NCBI GenBank assembly: GCA_037833965.1
Contig: AP031352.1
Span: 16,162,501-16,226,500, forward strand
Length of the DNA stretch: 64,000 bases
From: Marchantia polymorpha subsp. ruderalis
Lineage: Eukaryota > Streptophyta > Marchantiopsida > Marchantiales > Marchantiaceae
Direction of reading: 5' to 3'
Both the position numbers and the translations under genes were made by a program. Position 1 is the stretch's first letter; each line of letters starts with the position of its first letter. Under the pieces are notes generated by a model. The model made no database searches and was not told where the DNA came from. It worked only from the letters and a program-made list of their open reading frames with translations. Of this stretch, positions 37,972 to 47,596 are shown one piece after another.

Positions 37972-40900
37972 CAAAGAAGGGTTCTCTGTACCCTCCTTCG
38001 TAGCCACCTCCACGTGAGAATCCTCTCCAACTGCATGGGCTGCAACTCTGGCAAGTCCTTTCGTCACGTCCCATAAACTCCAAGGATAACGAATATCTCG
38101 CCTGTCGCCCCCATCCATTGCTACTACCGTCCCGGTAGGCAATGAGCTAATAAGTGGTGTTACAACCACCAAATCTGCGCGCAAACGGCGTTGCTCGGCC
38201 AAACCCAAGGTCATAATCCACGTCAAGCAGTTCAGGTCCATAGCCTGACCCAAAACCTGACGACGCGACGCCTCTGAAACTGAAGAAGCCGCGGTCACAC
38301 CAGTAAGAAACCCCATCGCACGCTCTCTCTCATCAGCGTTGGGCTCCACCAACTGATGTAGGGTACTGTCCCATAGTAGTCCAGGTCCCCCATCACGATA
38401 TGCATGTGATGCCGGATAACTGACAAATGTAGGTAAAGCCATCCGAGGCTGACCTACGCGGTTCACCAATGCCATAGGTGAACTGTCAGCAACTCTCACT
38501 ACTTGAGAGTGCCGGGAAACATCCAAGATACTGTCAACTGTGAGTGTAGTATCACGCTTCACCGAATCATAGGCATGACGCAATATCTCACGTGGCAAAA
38601 GGTTGGTCCACCACAAACGTGCACAATGCGCTCGTGATCCAACCCTCGCAGCATCCAACAGTACTGCTGATCCAATCCATGCTCGGACTTGATGGACACT
38701 CGCCATCAACTGGGCCCGAGTGTCACCCAACAATGGTACGTTCTCCAGAATGTATGCTGGAGAACATGTCTGCTGCACTTGGAGATGACGTAACACTCGC
38801 ATCATCTCCCAAAACATCCGAGATCTGGGATCATGCAACCCTGTCCCATGTCCAGCGCGTGTGTGTCCCTGACATGGCCAGCCCGCAATCACCATATCAA
38901 TATGGCCAACGCGGTCAAGGTCTGGCGTCCCCAGCAACGAAATGTCTGAAGGCAACGCCTTCTGGAATCCTCGGACAGCTGATCGCGGCAACAACGAAGG
39001 AAAACGCCGCATCAACTGTGTTACATGTCGTGAAGAGACTCGACGTGCAGTCTCGTCCTTCTCCACATACAAGTATCTCCGTACGGGAATACCTGACTGC
39101 AACACCGCAGCCAAACCGGTGCTGATCCCACCAAAAAGATCCAGCAAACAAACGCCCTCTGAGGAATACTCCCATGCAATAGGTGTAGTAACCAATGGAG
39201 ACAATGCGCTAGAACCACTAACGAGCCAATCAGCTGAAGCCCTGTCTGGCTCTGCTGGTAAAGAGGCTTCACTCCAAGCCTTTTTCACCAACCTATCAGC
39301 CTCCAACTGTAGTGCCTGGCACGAACTCCACAGTGGAACATCTAAGGGTGAAGTCGCCGCCGCTGTGAAACTCACAACCTCCTCCACATCCTCGTAGAGT
39401 GAGGTATCGTCGGCAGACATGTTCCCCGCCAACAACTCACCGGGCCAGGTAAGCACTCCGCTAAAACCTGCTACAGATGCCAAGACCGCTGACGAAGATC
39501 CAAGAGGTCGATCCCGAGAAATAAATCTCACTGGCAGCTCGCTCAAACGTCCATCTCCGGACTGCCAACCAGGACGATATGCGGCAGTCTCCGTCCAATA
39601 GTCCATCCGGAAGCCCATCGGGTATAACACCACTCCACCAACAAGCACATCATATGACTCTGCTGATGTAACCACAGCACGAACTCCAAACTGCGAGCTA
39701 TCATGAGGGTGATCATGCCTCAACTGCACCGCTATGCTCTCCCTGGTCATAAAGTAAGACCTATTGCTGGCACCACCAAGGGATGTCTGGATCTGGAATG
39801 GGCAAGGTTCCAACTCGGATTTCCGAATGCCCAAACTAATGCACGCAGCCTTGCCCAACATCAAGGGCTGTGCACCAGAATCCAACAAAACTCTGGCTGG
39901 GACATACACCTGTCCAGTAGAACTCACTAACCGAAATAGACCACTTCGATTGTCCACCATACATACACCAGGGACAATACTCTCGCGATCAATGGCTGGG
40001 CGAGCTGGTAAGGACTCCATCCTCGCCGCTGCGGCCTGCCAAGGCGTCTCCTCGAACAATGTAGACGTTGAGGATGGGTCCTCAACTGTATCCTCACTTA
40101 TCTCGGCACTAGTAGCAGCGACTCTCCCACGCTCACACGACGTGGCTGCTACCCGAAATACTCGAGCCAAATCAATACCAGAATCTATCAACTCCGTGGC
40201 TGAGAACAATGGAGATCGCAAGACTGAAGTGGCCATCCGCATCACTGCACTAGATGGCAAGTCTGCGCCCACAACAGATGATGTAAGAACCTCAGTTCTC
40301 ACTCTAGTGTCAGTAGGCGGTGCAGGTCTCATAGATGAACTGCTACCCACCTCTGACAACAAAAAAGACTGGGGAAGTCTAGACTGACGTCCACCCTCAC
40401 CCCTCTGAGGGTCCAACTCCACAGTCGCACCACGTGGCTCTGAAGTGCGAGCACCACCTCTGGTCACTGCAACTGATGCCTCAACCTGTGCTGCACTGGC
40501 CAAATAGGAGAAATCCTCTCCCTCGTAAGATGTGGAAGTGCTCGCCCCAAGACCGGCCATAGCAGCAAGCCTCTGCTCCAACTGCTCAATCCGAGCAGCC
40601 ATAGCGCTCTCTGTGGCAGAAGTAGCACTCGCTGCGGTACGCTCAATGGCCCCGATACCTCTACCACCTCTACCACCTCTACCACCTCGACCACCTCGGC
40701 CTCGCGGAGCATCACCTCCACGACCTCTACCTCCAGATCTCAACTCAGGATGAAGGTCAAAGCAACGCTCTCGAGGATGACCCGGTCGATGACAATGATC
40801 ACAGGTCACCTGTGCTGGCTGTGGCCTAGTCTGTGGAGGTTGTCCCTCTCGCTCCTGGGGACAATCCTTCCTCATATGGCTACCTCCGCATGTCCAACAT

Positions 40901-41616
40901 GACGGTCCCTGTGGCTGACCCGAAAATGAAGGCAGTGGTGGCCGCGCACTAGGCTCTCTGTGACCTGAAGGATGTCGTGTATGACCTCCACGACTCCCAC
41001 TTATGGGGCGAGACTGTGCTGGGCTATGTGGGATACGCGAGGTAGTGGTCGTGTCTCTCGCAAATGTAGACGTCACCACCCTCTCCTCCACCATGTTAAG
41101 CTCAATCTTCTCAGAAAGAGCAAACACATGGGCTAATGTGGGTGATGAGTCGCTCATGAGAGTAGCATCACGCACTCTCCTCCGCAACTCTCTGTCAAGG
41201 ATCCGATACCAGTACTGGACAGCCTGTGCCTCAGTCACACCGTGAGTAACTGAGATGAGTCGTCGCATACGAGTGTATGCCTCACGAAGACTCTCACCAG
41301 TCTTCCGCTCAAACTCCTGGAGGCTCCTCAACTTCTCCGTTTTCACCCCTTGATAATTCTTCCTCAATCTCTGGAAGAACTCAGGAATGGGGCTAAACGA
41401 AGGTACGCCACCAGCATCTCCCCTCGTGCTGCCACCGGCAATGCTAACAGTACCGCTGCTGGTACTAGTACCAGTTGCGCCAACTGCTCCACTGGTAACC
41501 TCGCTGACGCTACTACTCGCACCTCCACTGATGCCGATACTCGCAGCTCCACTGGTACAAGGATTGTTTACAGAGTATCTGTAAACTAGATCACTAAATT
41601 GAAAACTAAAAATAGT
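37969..41616 (-). CDS. Retroelement ORF1: Gag, zinc knuckles, protease and DNA methyltransferase
   Basis: The frame is open from 41616 to a TAG at 37969-37971 but has no ATG near its start. Residue 1 could be a non-ATG codon, or the true 5' end is missing. The first ~80 codons are Gly/Ser/Thr/Ala-rich and derive from imperfect tandem accagtggagc units. The C-terminal half of a retrotransposon Gag domain follows (SLQEFERKTGESLREAYTRM; near 41110-41380). Two zinc knuckles come next, at about 40863-40910 (spacing CX2CX3HX4C, one residue short) and 40757-40805 (canonical CX2CX4HX4C). An Arg-Gly-Gly tract sits at about 40660-40740. A retropepsin-like site with the core VLLDSGAQPL lies near 39870 and is followed by a VLVGG segment. 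The methyltransferase domain occupies about 38205-39180, and a ~75-residue tail closes the frame. A methyltransferase between protease and reverse transcriptase is not normal for Metaviridae. Confidence 0.9.
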   Translation of the reverse strand, partial: TIFSFQFSDLVYRYSVNNPCTSGAASIGISGGASSSVSEVTSGAVGATGTSTSSGTVSIAGGSTRGDAGGVPSFSPIPEFFQRLRKNYQGVKTEKLRSLQEFERKTGESLREAYTRMRRLISVTHGVTEAQAVQYWYRILDRELRRRVRDATLMSDSSPTLAHVFALSEKIELNMVEERVVTSTFARDTTTTSRIPHSPAQSRPISGSRGGHTRHPSGHREPSARPPLPSFSGQPQGPSCWTCGGSHMRKDCPQEREGQPPQTRPQPAQVTCDHCHRPGHPRERCFDLHPELRSGGRGRGGDAPRGRGGRGGRGGRGGRGIGAIERTAASATSATESAMAARIEQLEQRLAAMAGLGASTSTSYEGEDFSYLASAAQVEASVAVTRGGARTSEPRGATVELDPQRGEGGRQSRLPQSFLLSEVGSSSSMRPAPPTDTRVRTEVLTSSVVGADLPSSAVMRMATSVLRSPLFSATELIDSGIDLARVFRVAATSCERGRVAATSAEISEDTVEDPSSTSTLFEETPWQAAAARMESLPARPAIDRESIVPGVCMVDNRSGLFRLVSSTGQVYVPARVLLDSGAQPLMLGKAACISLGIRKSELEPCPFQIQTSLGGASNRSYFMTRESIAVQLRHDHPHDSSQFGVRAVVTSAESYDVLVGGVVLYPMGFRMDYWTETAAYRPGWQSGDGRLSELPVRFISRDRPLGSSSAVLASVAGFSGVLTWPGELLAGNMSADDTSLYEDVEEVVSFTAAATSPLDVPLWSSCQALQLEADRLVKKAWSEASLPAEPDRASADWLVSGSSALSPLVTTPIAWEYSSEGVCLLDLFGGISTGLAAVLQSGIPVRRYLYVEKDETARRVSSRHVTQLMRRFPSLLPRSAVRGFQKALPSDISLLGTPDLDRVGHIDMVIAGWPCQGHTRAGHGTGLHDPRSRMFWEMMRVLRHLQVQQTCSPAYILENVPLLGDTRAQLMASVHQVRAWIGSAVLLDAARVGSRAHCARLWWTNLLPREILRHAYDSVKRDTTLTVDSILDVSRHSQVVRVADSSPMALVNRVGQPRMALPTFVSYPASHAYRDGGPGLLWDSTLHQLVEPNADERERAMGFLTGVTAASSVSEASRRQVLGQAMDLNCLTWIMTLGLAEQRRLRADLVVVTPLISSLPTGTVVAMDGGDRRDIRYPWSLWDVTKGLARVAAHAVGEDSHVEVATKEGTENPSL
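38205..39180 (-). other. DNMT3-type cytosine-C5 methyltransferase domain inside the Gag-Pro frame
   Basis: About 325 residues with C5-methyltransferase motifs in the standard order. Motif I is LLDLFGGISTGL near 39121-39155 (SAM binding). Motif II lies in RYLYVEKDETARRV. Motif IV is GWPCQGH, with catalytic Cys codons at 38870-38878. Motif VI is YILENVP, with ENV at 38737-38745. Motif VIII lies in SRAHCARLWWTN, and motifs IX/X in ERERAMGFLTGVT and VLGQAMDLN. Residues around motifs I-II (SGIPVRRY), VI (ENV) and VIII (Ala-His-x-Ala-Arg-x-Trp-Trp-x-Asn) resemble DNMT3 more than DNMT1/MET1 or CMT. Plant DRM enzymes have the motifs circularly permuted, which is not the case here. PCQ replaces the PCN of animal DNMT3. 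The predicted product is an active de novo 5-methylcytosine transferase; activity is inferred from motif conservation. Confidence 0.93.
41566..41586. repeat. 21-bp palindrome at the start of the retroelement frame
   Basis: Arms gtttacaga and tctgtaaac flank gta. It lies just upstream of the imperfect accagtggagc repeats that encode the low-complexity start of ORF1, close to where the 5' LTR or leader should end. Confidence 0.8.
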
Positions 41617-41732
41617 TTAACTAGAAACTATCACAAAGTGTTACAGGATCACCAGTAACCCTTTTACTGTAAATTATACTGATGTATAATTACCACAGTA
41701 AAATGATACGATAACTGAAGAGAGTTTTAAGA

Positions 41733-41743
41733 CCTATATAAAG
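41733..41743 (-). promoter_or_regulatory. TATA-like element upstream of ORF1
   Basis: The minus strand reads ctttatatagg, about 120 nt upstream of the open ORF1 frame. It could be the promoter TATA box of a 5' LTR occupying roughly 41590-42060, but no matching 3' copy was found. The reading is tentative. Confidence 0.3.
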
Positions 41744-42043
41744 TCAACTCTAAAATGCGTAGCACAGGAAATAATTGCCAAACCTTGTGCTCAAACTATT
41801 CCATCCTCTGTGTAATATCACACACTACTCTTATCACTGATAGTAGAAATCTGATATATGATCAAATGTGCCTGAACTACGAACTATTCATGACATTTGG
41901 CCATCAATGCCAAGTACAGATACCCAGATAATTAAAATGGGTACTCTGTTTCTCTGAACTAGCTTTGAACTGAACTCAGTATACTTCCTTTGTACAAGTT
42001 TTAAGTGGCCACTATTACTATCAGTAACTGTCACTCAGCCTCC

Positions 42044-42322
42044 ATGGGAGACCTTTTCAGTGACGTCTACGACTCTCTTCCCAAAATCCTGGAGGAGCAG
42101 GAGAAGCTAGTACGGCAGGCTGTTCAGAATTGCCCCAAGATGTACCCGGCAGATATACCTCTATAAAGTCCGGCCTGTCTAGTAATTGTTGAAAGCAGTT
42201 CCCGTGTGGATCAATGTATCAAGCTTAAGCCTCCTGCGACTGCAGAATTACGCGAATACTGTTTGCTGAAGGCCGACTGGAAGGTGGAAAGTTTTACTCA
42301 ATTGAAACTCCTGAAGCAGTAA
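42044..42322 (+). pseudogene. Coding-like fragment with one internal stop
   Basis: One frame starts at ATG 42044 and runs 40 codons (beginning MGDLFSDVYDSLPKILEEQE), meets TAA at 42164-42166, and continues for a further 51 codons in the same frame to TAA at 42320-42322. The composition is protein-like, with mixed charged and hydrophobic residues and no simple repeats. I do not recognise the family. It could be a decayed gene fragment carried by or flanking the retroelement. Confidence 0.3.
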
Positions 42323-43876
42323 AGATCTATGTACAGTATCTTTCCAAGTTTATGGGGCCATATACAGGGGCATATCTGTCTTGTCTTGTCTGTCTGTGCG
42401 TCGACGACATTTGCACTGAAGCACTCTTGCTGCGTATGGTAGTCTGTTGCTTTTCGACTGGCTGGATTTGGTGGTCGCTTTGAAGAATTCAGCTTCTACA
42501 TGATACTGAAGCTACTCAAGGGAGCATAATCTGTTGCAGCCTTCGGATACACTAAATATGCTGAAGATGGATTGTTCTTTAACTGAAAATCTGCGTTGAG
42601 CTTGTACGGAAATGAGCAGTCGGGAGTTGAGAAAATATCAACATCTGTGCTCAGAGAGGGAAATTCACACTGACCGGTGCATTGAGACAGCAGCTTAGCT
42701 CGTCCATTGACTCAACCGGGCAGAAAGACGACCGGGCGGATAGTTCTTGTGATCGGGTCCTGTCTGCTCCTCCTCGCACCGCAAACCCTAAGAAGGCCAA
42801 ACCTCGCTCGTCCTCGTCCTCCTCTACGAAAAGAACGTCTTCTGTCACACCATCCACAGTCCAACAACAACAGTCCCGAGTCTCCGCCTCCTCCTTTGGC
42901 CGACGTATTCGTCCGGAACAGAGCACTGATACATACCATACGCATCCACTACGGTAGCAAAAGCACCTCGAGTGCCACCGCAATCACCATCATGACGAGG
43001 AGAAATTCCTCTCCTCTTCGTTCGTTCCTTCGTTCCAGCTACTTATTTCTTACGCTATGGGATTCCCCGACTGCACGAGCTGCAGCAACACCGATGCGCT
43101 ACGACAGTAGTGGTTCTTATTCCGCGGCACCAGCACCATCACAGCAGCATCGCCTCCTGCCTCCGCTTCCTGTTTCGTCGTCGATGCTGATGCTCCTCCC
43201 ACTCCCAGTCCTTTCCACTCCTCCCCCGTCGTCGACGCTCGCTGCCAACATCTCCTCCTCGTCCTCATCTACTACTGTCCACTATCCTCCATCATCTGAA
43301 GAAGCAGCGACCGGTCGCGCGAGGAATCAATCTACCGAGCCCGCAATCGAAAATTTGCAATCGCGCACAACACACCCGAGCCACACCAAGAGAGAGACCA
43401 GCGTCCTGTGCTGCGCTTCGTTCGTGAGGAGACAGCAGCCAGCCAGCAGCAGCTGCAGCAACAATCAATTCCTAGACACCATCTTCTTCGCGCAGACGCT
43501 CGCACTTAATCGGAATCTCGCATTCTTCTCTACGCAGACTCCACTCTGCCCATTAATCAGTCCCCATTTCGGATCGACAAATCGTCGAGTCGTCCCGCGA
43601 ACAATCTCTGCCTGTGATTCCACTCTTTGCAGCCCGGCCAAACCTCGTAGGGACCGACGATTCGCAGCTTCGATTCCGAACAATTTCTCAATCATAAAAA
43701 CCCGTCAACCCTATCACAAACGCAAAAGAATCTCGAAATCTTCGACTCAAACTTTGACTGCAAAAATCATTCAAACTTCTCCTTCAGCAAGACCTACTGT
43801 GCAAAACCCCTCCGAATGAATTCAATCGCAGGCTCAAGAAAAACACCGAAACTACACGTAGAAACCGTAAACTGTC

Positions 43877-44418
43877 ATGATTTCGGCAAACGGCAGTTCT
43901 TCGAGTGAAATGAACGGGAGATTCCCCACTGGAATTCCCGTCGGTCAATTACCCTACTGGCAACAAACCGTCACCGTCACAAACATGAGTCAAGCCCAAC
44001 CCACTCCACACTCGGAGAATCCAGGTCGACGCAAAGGGGAAAGTCACTCTACGCTCCCAACGCTTCCAGGCTCGACTCGAAGAACTGACGTTCTTCGAGC
44101 CGTCCCCGACTGTATACCCCTCGTGACCGGAACCCTAACTTTACGGCTAAATATAGTAAGTGTCTGAACTTCGTGAGCCGACTCGTAACTACATGACACA
44201 GCCGCTTTCTCTCGCAGACCATCGTCATCAGACTTGGTTCTTCTGTGGTGCCCCAGTCACAGCAGAGCAGATCCTCGAACACGTCGTGCCCGTCTCGACC
44301 TCGGTCGACTTTATCGAGGGGAATCACAACACAACACCGAAGCCAAAATTACCAGACAGTTGGAACACGCCAGCCTCACCTCTCGAGGCGTCACGGGCTC
44401 CAGGGTGGAGTTAGATGA
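43877..44418 (+). CDS. Weak two-exon gene model, unknown protein
   Basis: An ATG frame at 43877-44155 ends at a GTAAGTG donor. A CTCTCGCAG acceptor at 44217 leads to an in-phase second exon, 44218-44418, ending in TGA. The joined frame is about 159 residues, rich in Ser, Thr, Arg and Gln, without a recognisable domain. The splice sites are good but the protein looks low-complexity, so this may be untranslated sequence of a longer transcript. Confidence 0.2.
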
Positions 44419-45238
44419 AGAAGGCTGTCAGCCACGGGCTATATCTGGGTTTGCCGAGAGCCCACCGAGGGGGCTGATGTGTCTGGCTGTGGAGCGAACA
44501 CGGTGGACCCTATCCTCATCACGGTCAATCGTGCGCAACTGCTCCGTTTCTCGCACAGTTCCCACTCTGTCTTATCCGTTGCCATCTTTTTTGATTTCCT
44601 GGACCCTGATCGTCTGAGGCGGTTTAACTCTCAGCTGAACACTCGGAGCTCCCAACCACCGACGTGGTTCGCAGCTGTTGCTCCGGTTGGAAAAGGGAGC
44701 AATCTGCCACAAAAGACAGGAGCCCTCGAGGCCCCAGCTGCGCACAGTCCCTGGAGTCGTCTTCCGAACGACGTTTTGGACTCACCCTCCTTAAAGCTCT
44801 CATGGCTTTCACGCTCTCTCGGTGTAATTCTCGAACTGCTACAATGGCTTTGATTTTAGCGGCAGTCGTCTTTGTGTACCAGCTGGAGACTACTGTGGGG
44901 TTCGGTCCATGGACTGCGACGGGGGAATGCGATGGTCCACAGTTCGAGCTGACCTGGTGAGGTTAGGAGTTACGGCCGTCAGGTCGGGAGAATGGCGCTG
45001 ATGTCGAGCAGCGTAGACCGTGCGCGGAAGCAGGCTGGAAACGGGGGTAGTGAGAGGGCTCTGGTTATGGTTCGGAAGCCGTGGTCGGCTGACTGGCTTG
45101 GGGTGGAGGTGGAAAGGAAGGCGAGCCATCTGATTCGAGAGAGAGCTGGATCAGCTGAGCTGCACGGAGCAGGAGCTCGTTTGAAACACTGAATGGTGTC
45201 GAGAATCGAATTTTAGACAGATTGACAGCTCGGGGGCA

Positions 45239-47596
45239 ATGGCGGTCACTCTGTCTCACCTCAGTCTGTCCTGCGGCCCGTCTGCCTCGTCCGTTTCGCA
45301 ATCGCAGAGGAGGACGGTTGAAGACCAAGCGCAGCATTTTGTTTCAGCCCCGGTCTCGCGCAGCACAGGTGACAATTTCAAACTCTGCGTTCGGTGTGCT
45401 GATGGGCGTCGTGAGTGTCTATCTCTGGTGTGGCTATGGACACTTGCCATCTCTGCCTTTTTTTTTTCGAAAGTGCTCGGTTCGGTTTTGTCGAAGGCTT
45501 ACGTCCCGTCGAGAGCTACGTTCAGCCAACATTGCAGCACGCACTCCTTGCATTCCTGTGATTTAGAGCGCACGATAGAATCAGATATTTTCGGATTTTT
45601 CTGGCTGGGAATTCGACTCTTTCATCCTGTAGTTTCAATGTACATTGGCGAAGTCCTGCTTCGCTGAAGGAAGCCCTAGGCTTGTACTTGGTCAGGGAAT
45701 TCTCGTTTCCAACCGTTTTACTTTGCAAAGAGTTCCGTACTTCATGTGATGTGGCGTACATTGTCTCCTCGAGCCATGCACCTGATGTCAGTGGTCTTGG
45801 TGCCGCTGGTGACATAAGTTCTGTACATTGGCGCGTAAGGAGAACTGCTTAGAATGCTGCGCGCTGCAAGCTCAGTCCCCTCCAATGTGAATGCCAATTG
45901 TCGCATCTGGGCTTTTGAGCACGTCACTGACGCATTTCGCTTGATACCGTGAGTAGATTATGCTTCTTCGCGCGTGTCTATGTGATCAGTTAGCCATGTT
46001 TTGGAGTCTAACTGGAGACCACACCCAACCGAGTGAATCAGGAGCTTCATTTTGAAGCTATATGGTATATTTCCTGAGGAAGAATCACATTTTCCATCCT
46101 TATCAACATCTTTCATATCATCCGAAGACAAATTATGAGGTTTGTCGGTTAGAAACCTCGACAAGATATACTGTTTGGTATGCCCTAATTGCCCTCATGA
46201 AAGGAGTGGCTTACAGAGTCAATTTTGGATTTTGGAACATTTTCGTAGCTGTCCTGTCACTTGTCCTCACGTCGTCCTTTTTCGCTACGATCAGGGCTTG
46301 TGCTGCTAAGGCATATTAATCTGATTATGATTGTCGAGTCACTCTTCACTCCTTTTGTCCTTTTAGTCTTCTTGTGTGAGTTTTTTCTACTTCTTTTGGA
46401 TTTGCTTTTTGCCTGTGTTGGCCTTTATCATATTCTCTCCCTGAGAAGAAAGGTCACACCCATTAAAACCAACCCTGCTGCACGGCAAGGTCAGCTCATA
46501 GTGCCGCACATGCGCGTACATATATGGTCTACTGCCCTTGAGATTCGGTGGGATTTTATTGTGCAGCTGTCCTCTACACGTCTTTAAACAAGCATGCGTT
46601 TTGTAGCTTGCCTTGCTAATGATCTTGGAACCTTTTATAGTCATCAGTCGATCTTCGTCCTTAATTTGCCTGTCAACTGTTGCCATATTCTGTTTCACTG
46701 ATTGTAAGTTCCATGAGTATGTTGTAGATTTATGCTAACACACTTGCCTCAGGCAAAATGGGCACATAGATGATGGGTTGCTGCTTGTTGGATCTTTCCC
46801 GGCTCGAATGATGAATAACGTTGAGACAACTGCAAGCTGTGTGTATGTGTGTGTCGAGGTTGCTCTTGATGTTTCAAAATCGTCACAATAACCCGTTTTT
46901 AGTCTTTCGCTTGTGGAGTCCTTGCTCGTGTCACCGATAAATTTGAAGTTTATGCTCAAGGCAAATTAACATCTGCTTCAAGCAGCAATGGGTAGTTGGC
47001 TCTATGGATCATGCCGAGCTCTTGCGGAAAACAACGATATTCTGTATCTATGTAATTTTGTTGCCGTCGATACGTGCAACCCAGTGCCAATCTGATTGTT
47101 ACTTTCTGCAGGTTCTATCGTATTGAAAGGGAATGGAGTCTGCCACAGCGCCAGAAGCTCTTTCGCTGGAGATGTTAGACAGCTTACAGCTTCGGTATGG
47201 AGCGTGCCCAAAGCCGGAGGGTTTGGTTCCAGGCCACTAGTTGTGGCTGCTGCTAGACCTGTTATCCAATTCATCAGGGGCATCAATGAACAAACTGTTC
47301 CGGATGTGAAGCTCACCAGATCCCGAGATGGAACAAATGGGGTGGCCAATTTTGAGTTTGACCAGCCTTCTGTATTCGACTCTTCCAGGGAGTTGGGAGA
47401 TATCACTGGCCTTTATATGATTGATGAAGAAGGTACGCTCTCATCCGTGGACGTCAGTGCAAAGTTTGTCAACGGTAAACCAGCAAAGATAGAAGCTCGA
47501 TATGTCATGCGCAACATCAAGGAGTGGGATCGATTCATGCGCTTCATGGAGCGTTATGCGAACGAGAACGAGCTGGGATTTGTCAAGAAACAATAG
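45239..47596 (+). CDS. PSB28: Photosystem II assembly factor Psb28, plastid-targeted
   Basis: Two exons, 45239-45368 and 47112-47596, join in phase 1 to give 204 residues. Exon 1 and the start of exon 2 form a Ser/Arg-rich plastid transit peptide ([15 protein letters not shown] onward). The mature part begins near [15 protein letters not shown]. The conserved Psb28 core follows: [33 protein letters not shown] and [14 protein letters not shown]. Psb28 binds assembly intermediates of photosystem II and supports chlorophyll-protein biogenesis in the thylakoid. The 1.7 kb intron is large for this window. A second donor, GTGAGT after 45410, is also in phase 1 and stronger than the CAG/GTGACA used here; it would add 14 residues to the transit peptide. 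The exon 2 frame also opens at a Met-like codon at 47096, but that lies before the acceptor. Confidence 0.92.

Larger units (their letters stand above)
34657..41616 (-). mobile_element. Ty3/gypsy-type retroelement carrying a DNMT3-like methyltransferase and a PHD finger
   Basis: Read on the minus strand, the order is partial Gag, two zinc knuckles, RGG tract, retropepsin, cytosine-C5 methyltransferase, two amber codons, reverse transcriptase, RNase H, integrase and PHD finger. Reverse transcriptase before integrase places it in the Ty3/gypsy (Metaviridae) group rather than copia. Both long frames are open over their full lengths and keep catalytic residues, so the insertion looks recent. A polypurine-like tract lies 3' of Pol at 34658-34670. 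I could not match an LTR downstream of it (33960-34656) to anything upstream of Gag (41617-42700), and no clear primer-binding site or target duplication was found. The ends given here are therefore coding limits, not verified element termini. The element lies antisense between the DUF1068 gene and PSB28. Confidence 0.9.
41617..45238. other. Unresolved region between the retroelement and PSB28
   Basis: The first ~430 bp are AT-rich and may be retroelement leader. A broken coding-like stretch follows at 42044-42322. From about 42700 to 44400 the plus strand is C/T-rich with long low-complexity open frames (370 codons at 42707-43819), which look like promoter or untranslated sequence rather than protein. 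One weak two-exon model is given separately. The final part before 45239 is the PSB28 promoter and leader. Confidence 0.45.

Noticed and set aside
39764-40387. 207-codon plus-strand frame
   Set aside because: It lies antisense to the Gag-protease region of the retroelement and is a shadow of that coding frame.
42707-43819. 370-codon plus-strand open frame
   Set aside because: It is dominated by Ser/Pro/Arg/Thr from C/T-rich DNA, has no domain and overlaps other equally open frames. It reads as promoter or untranslated sequence.
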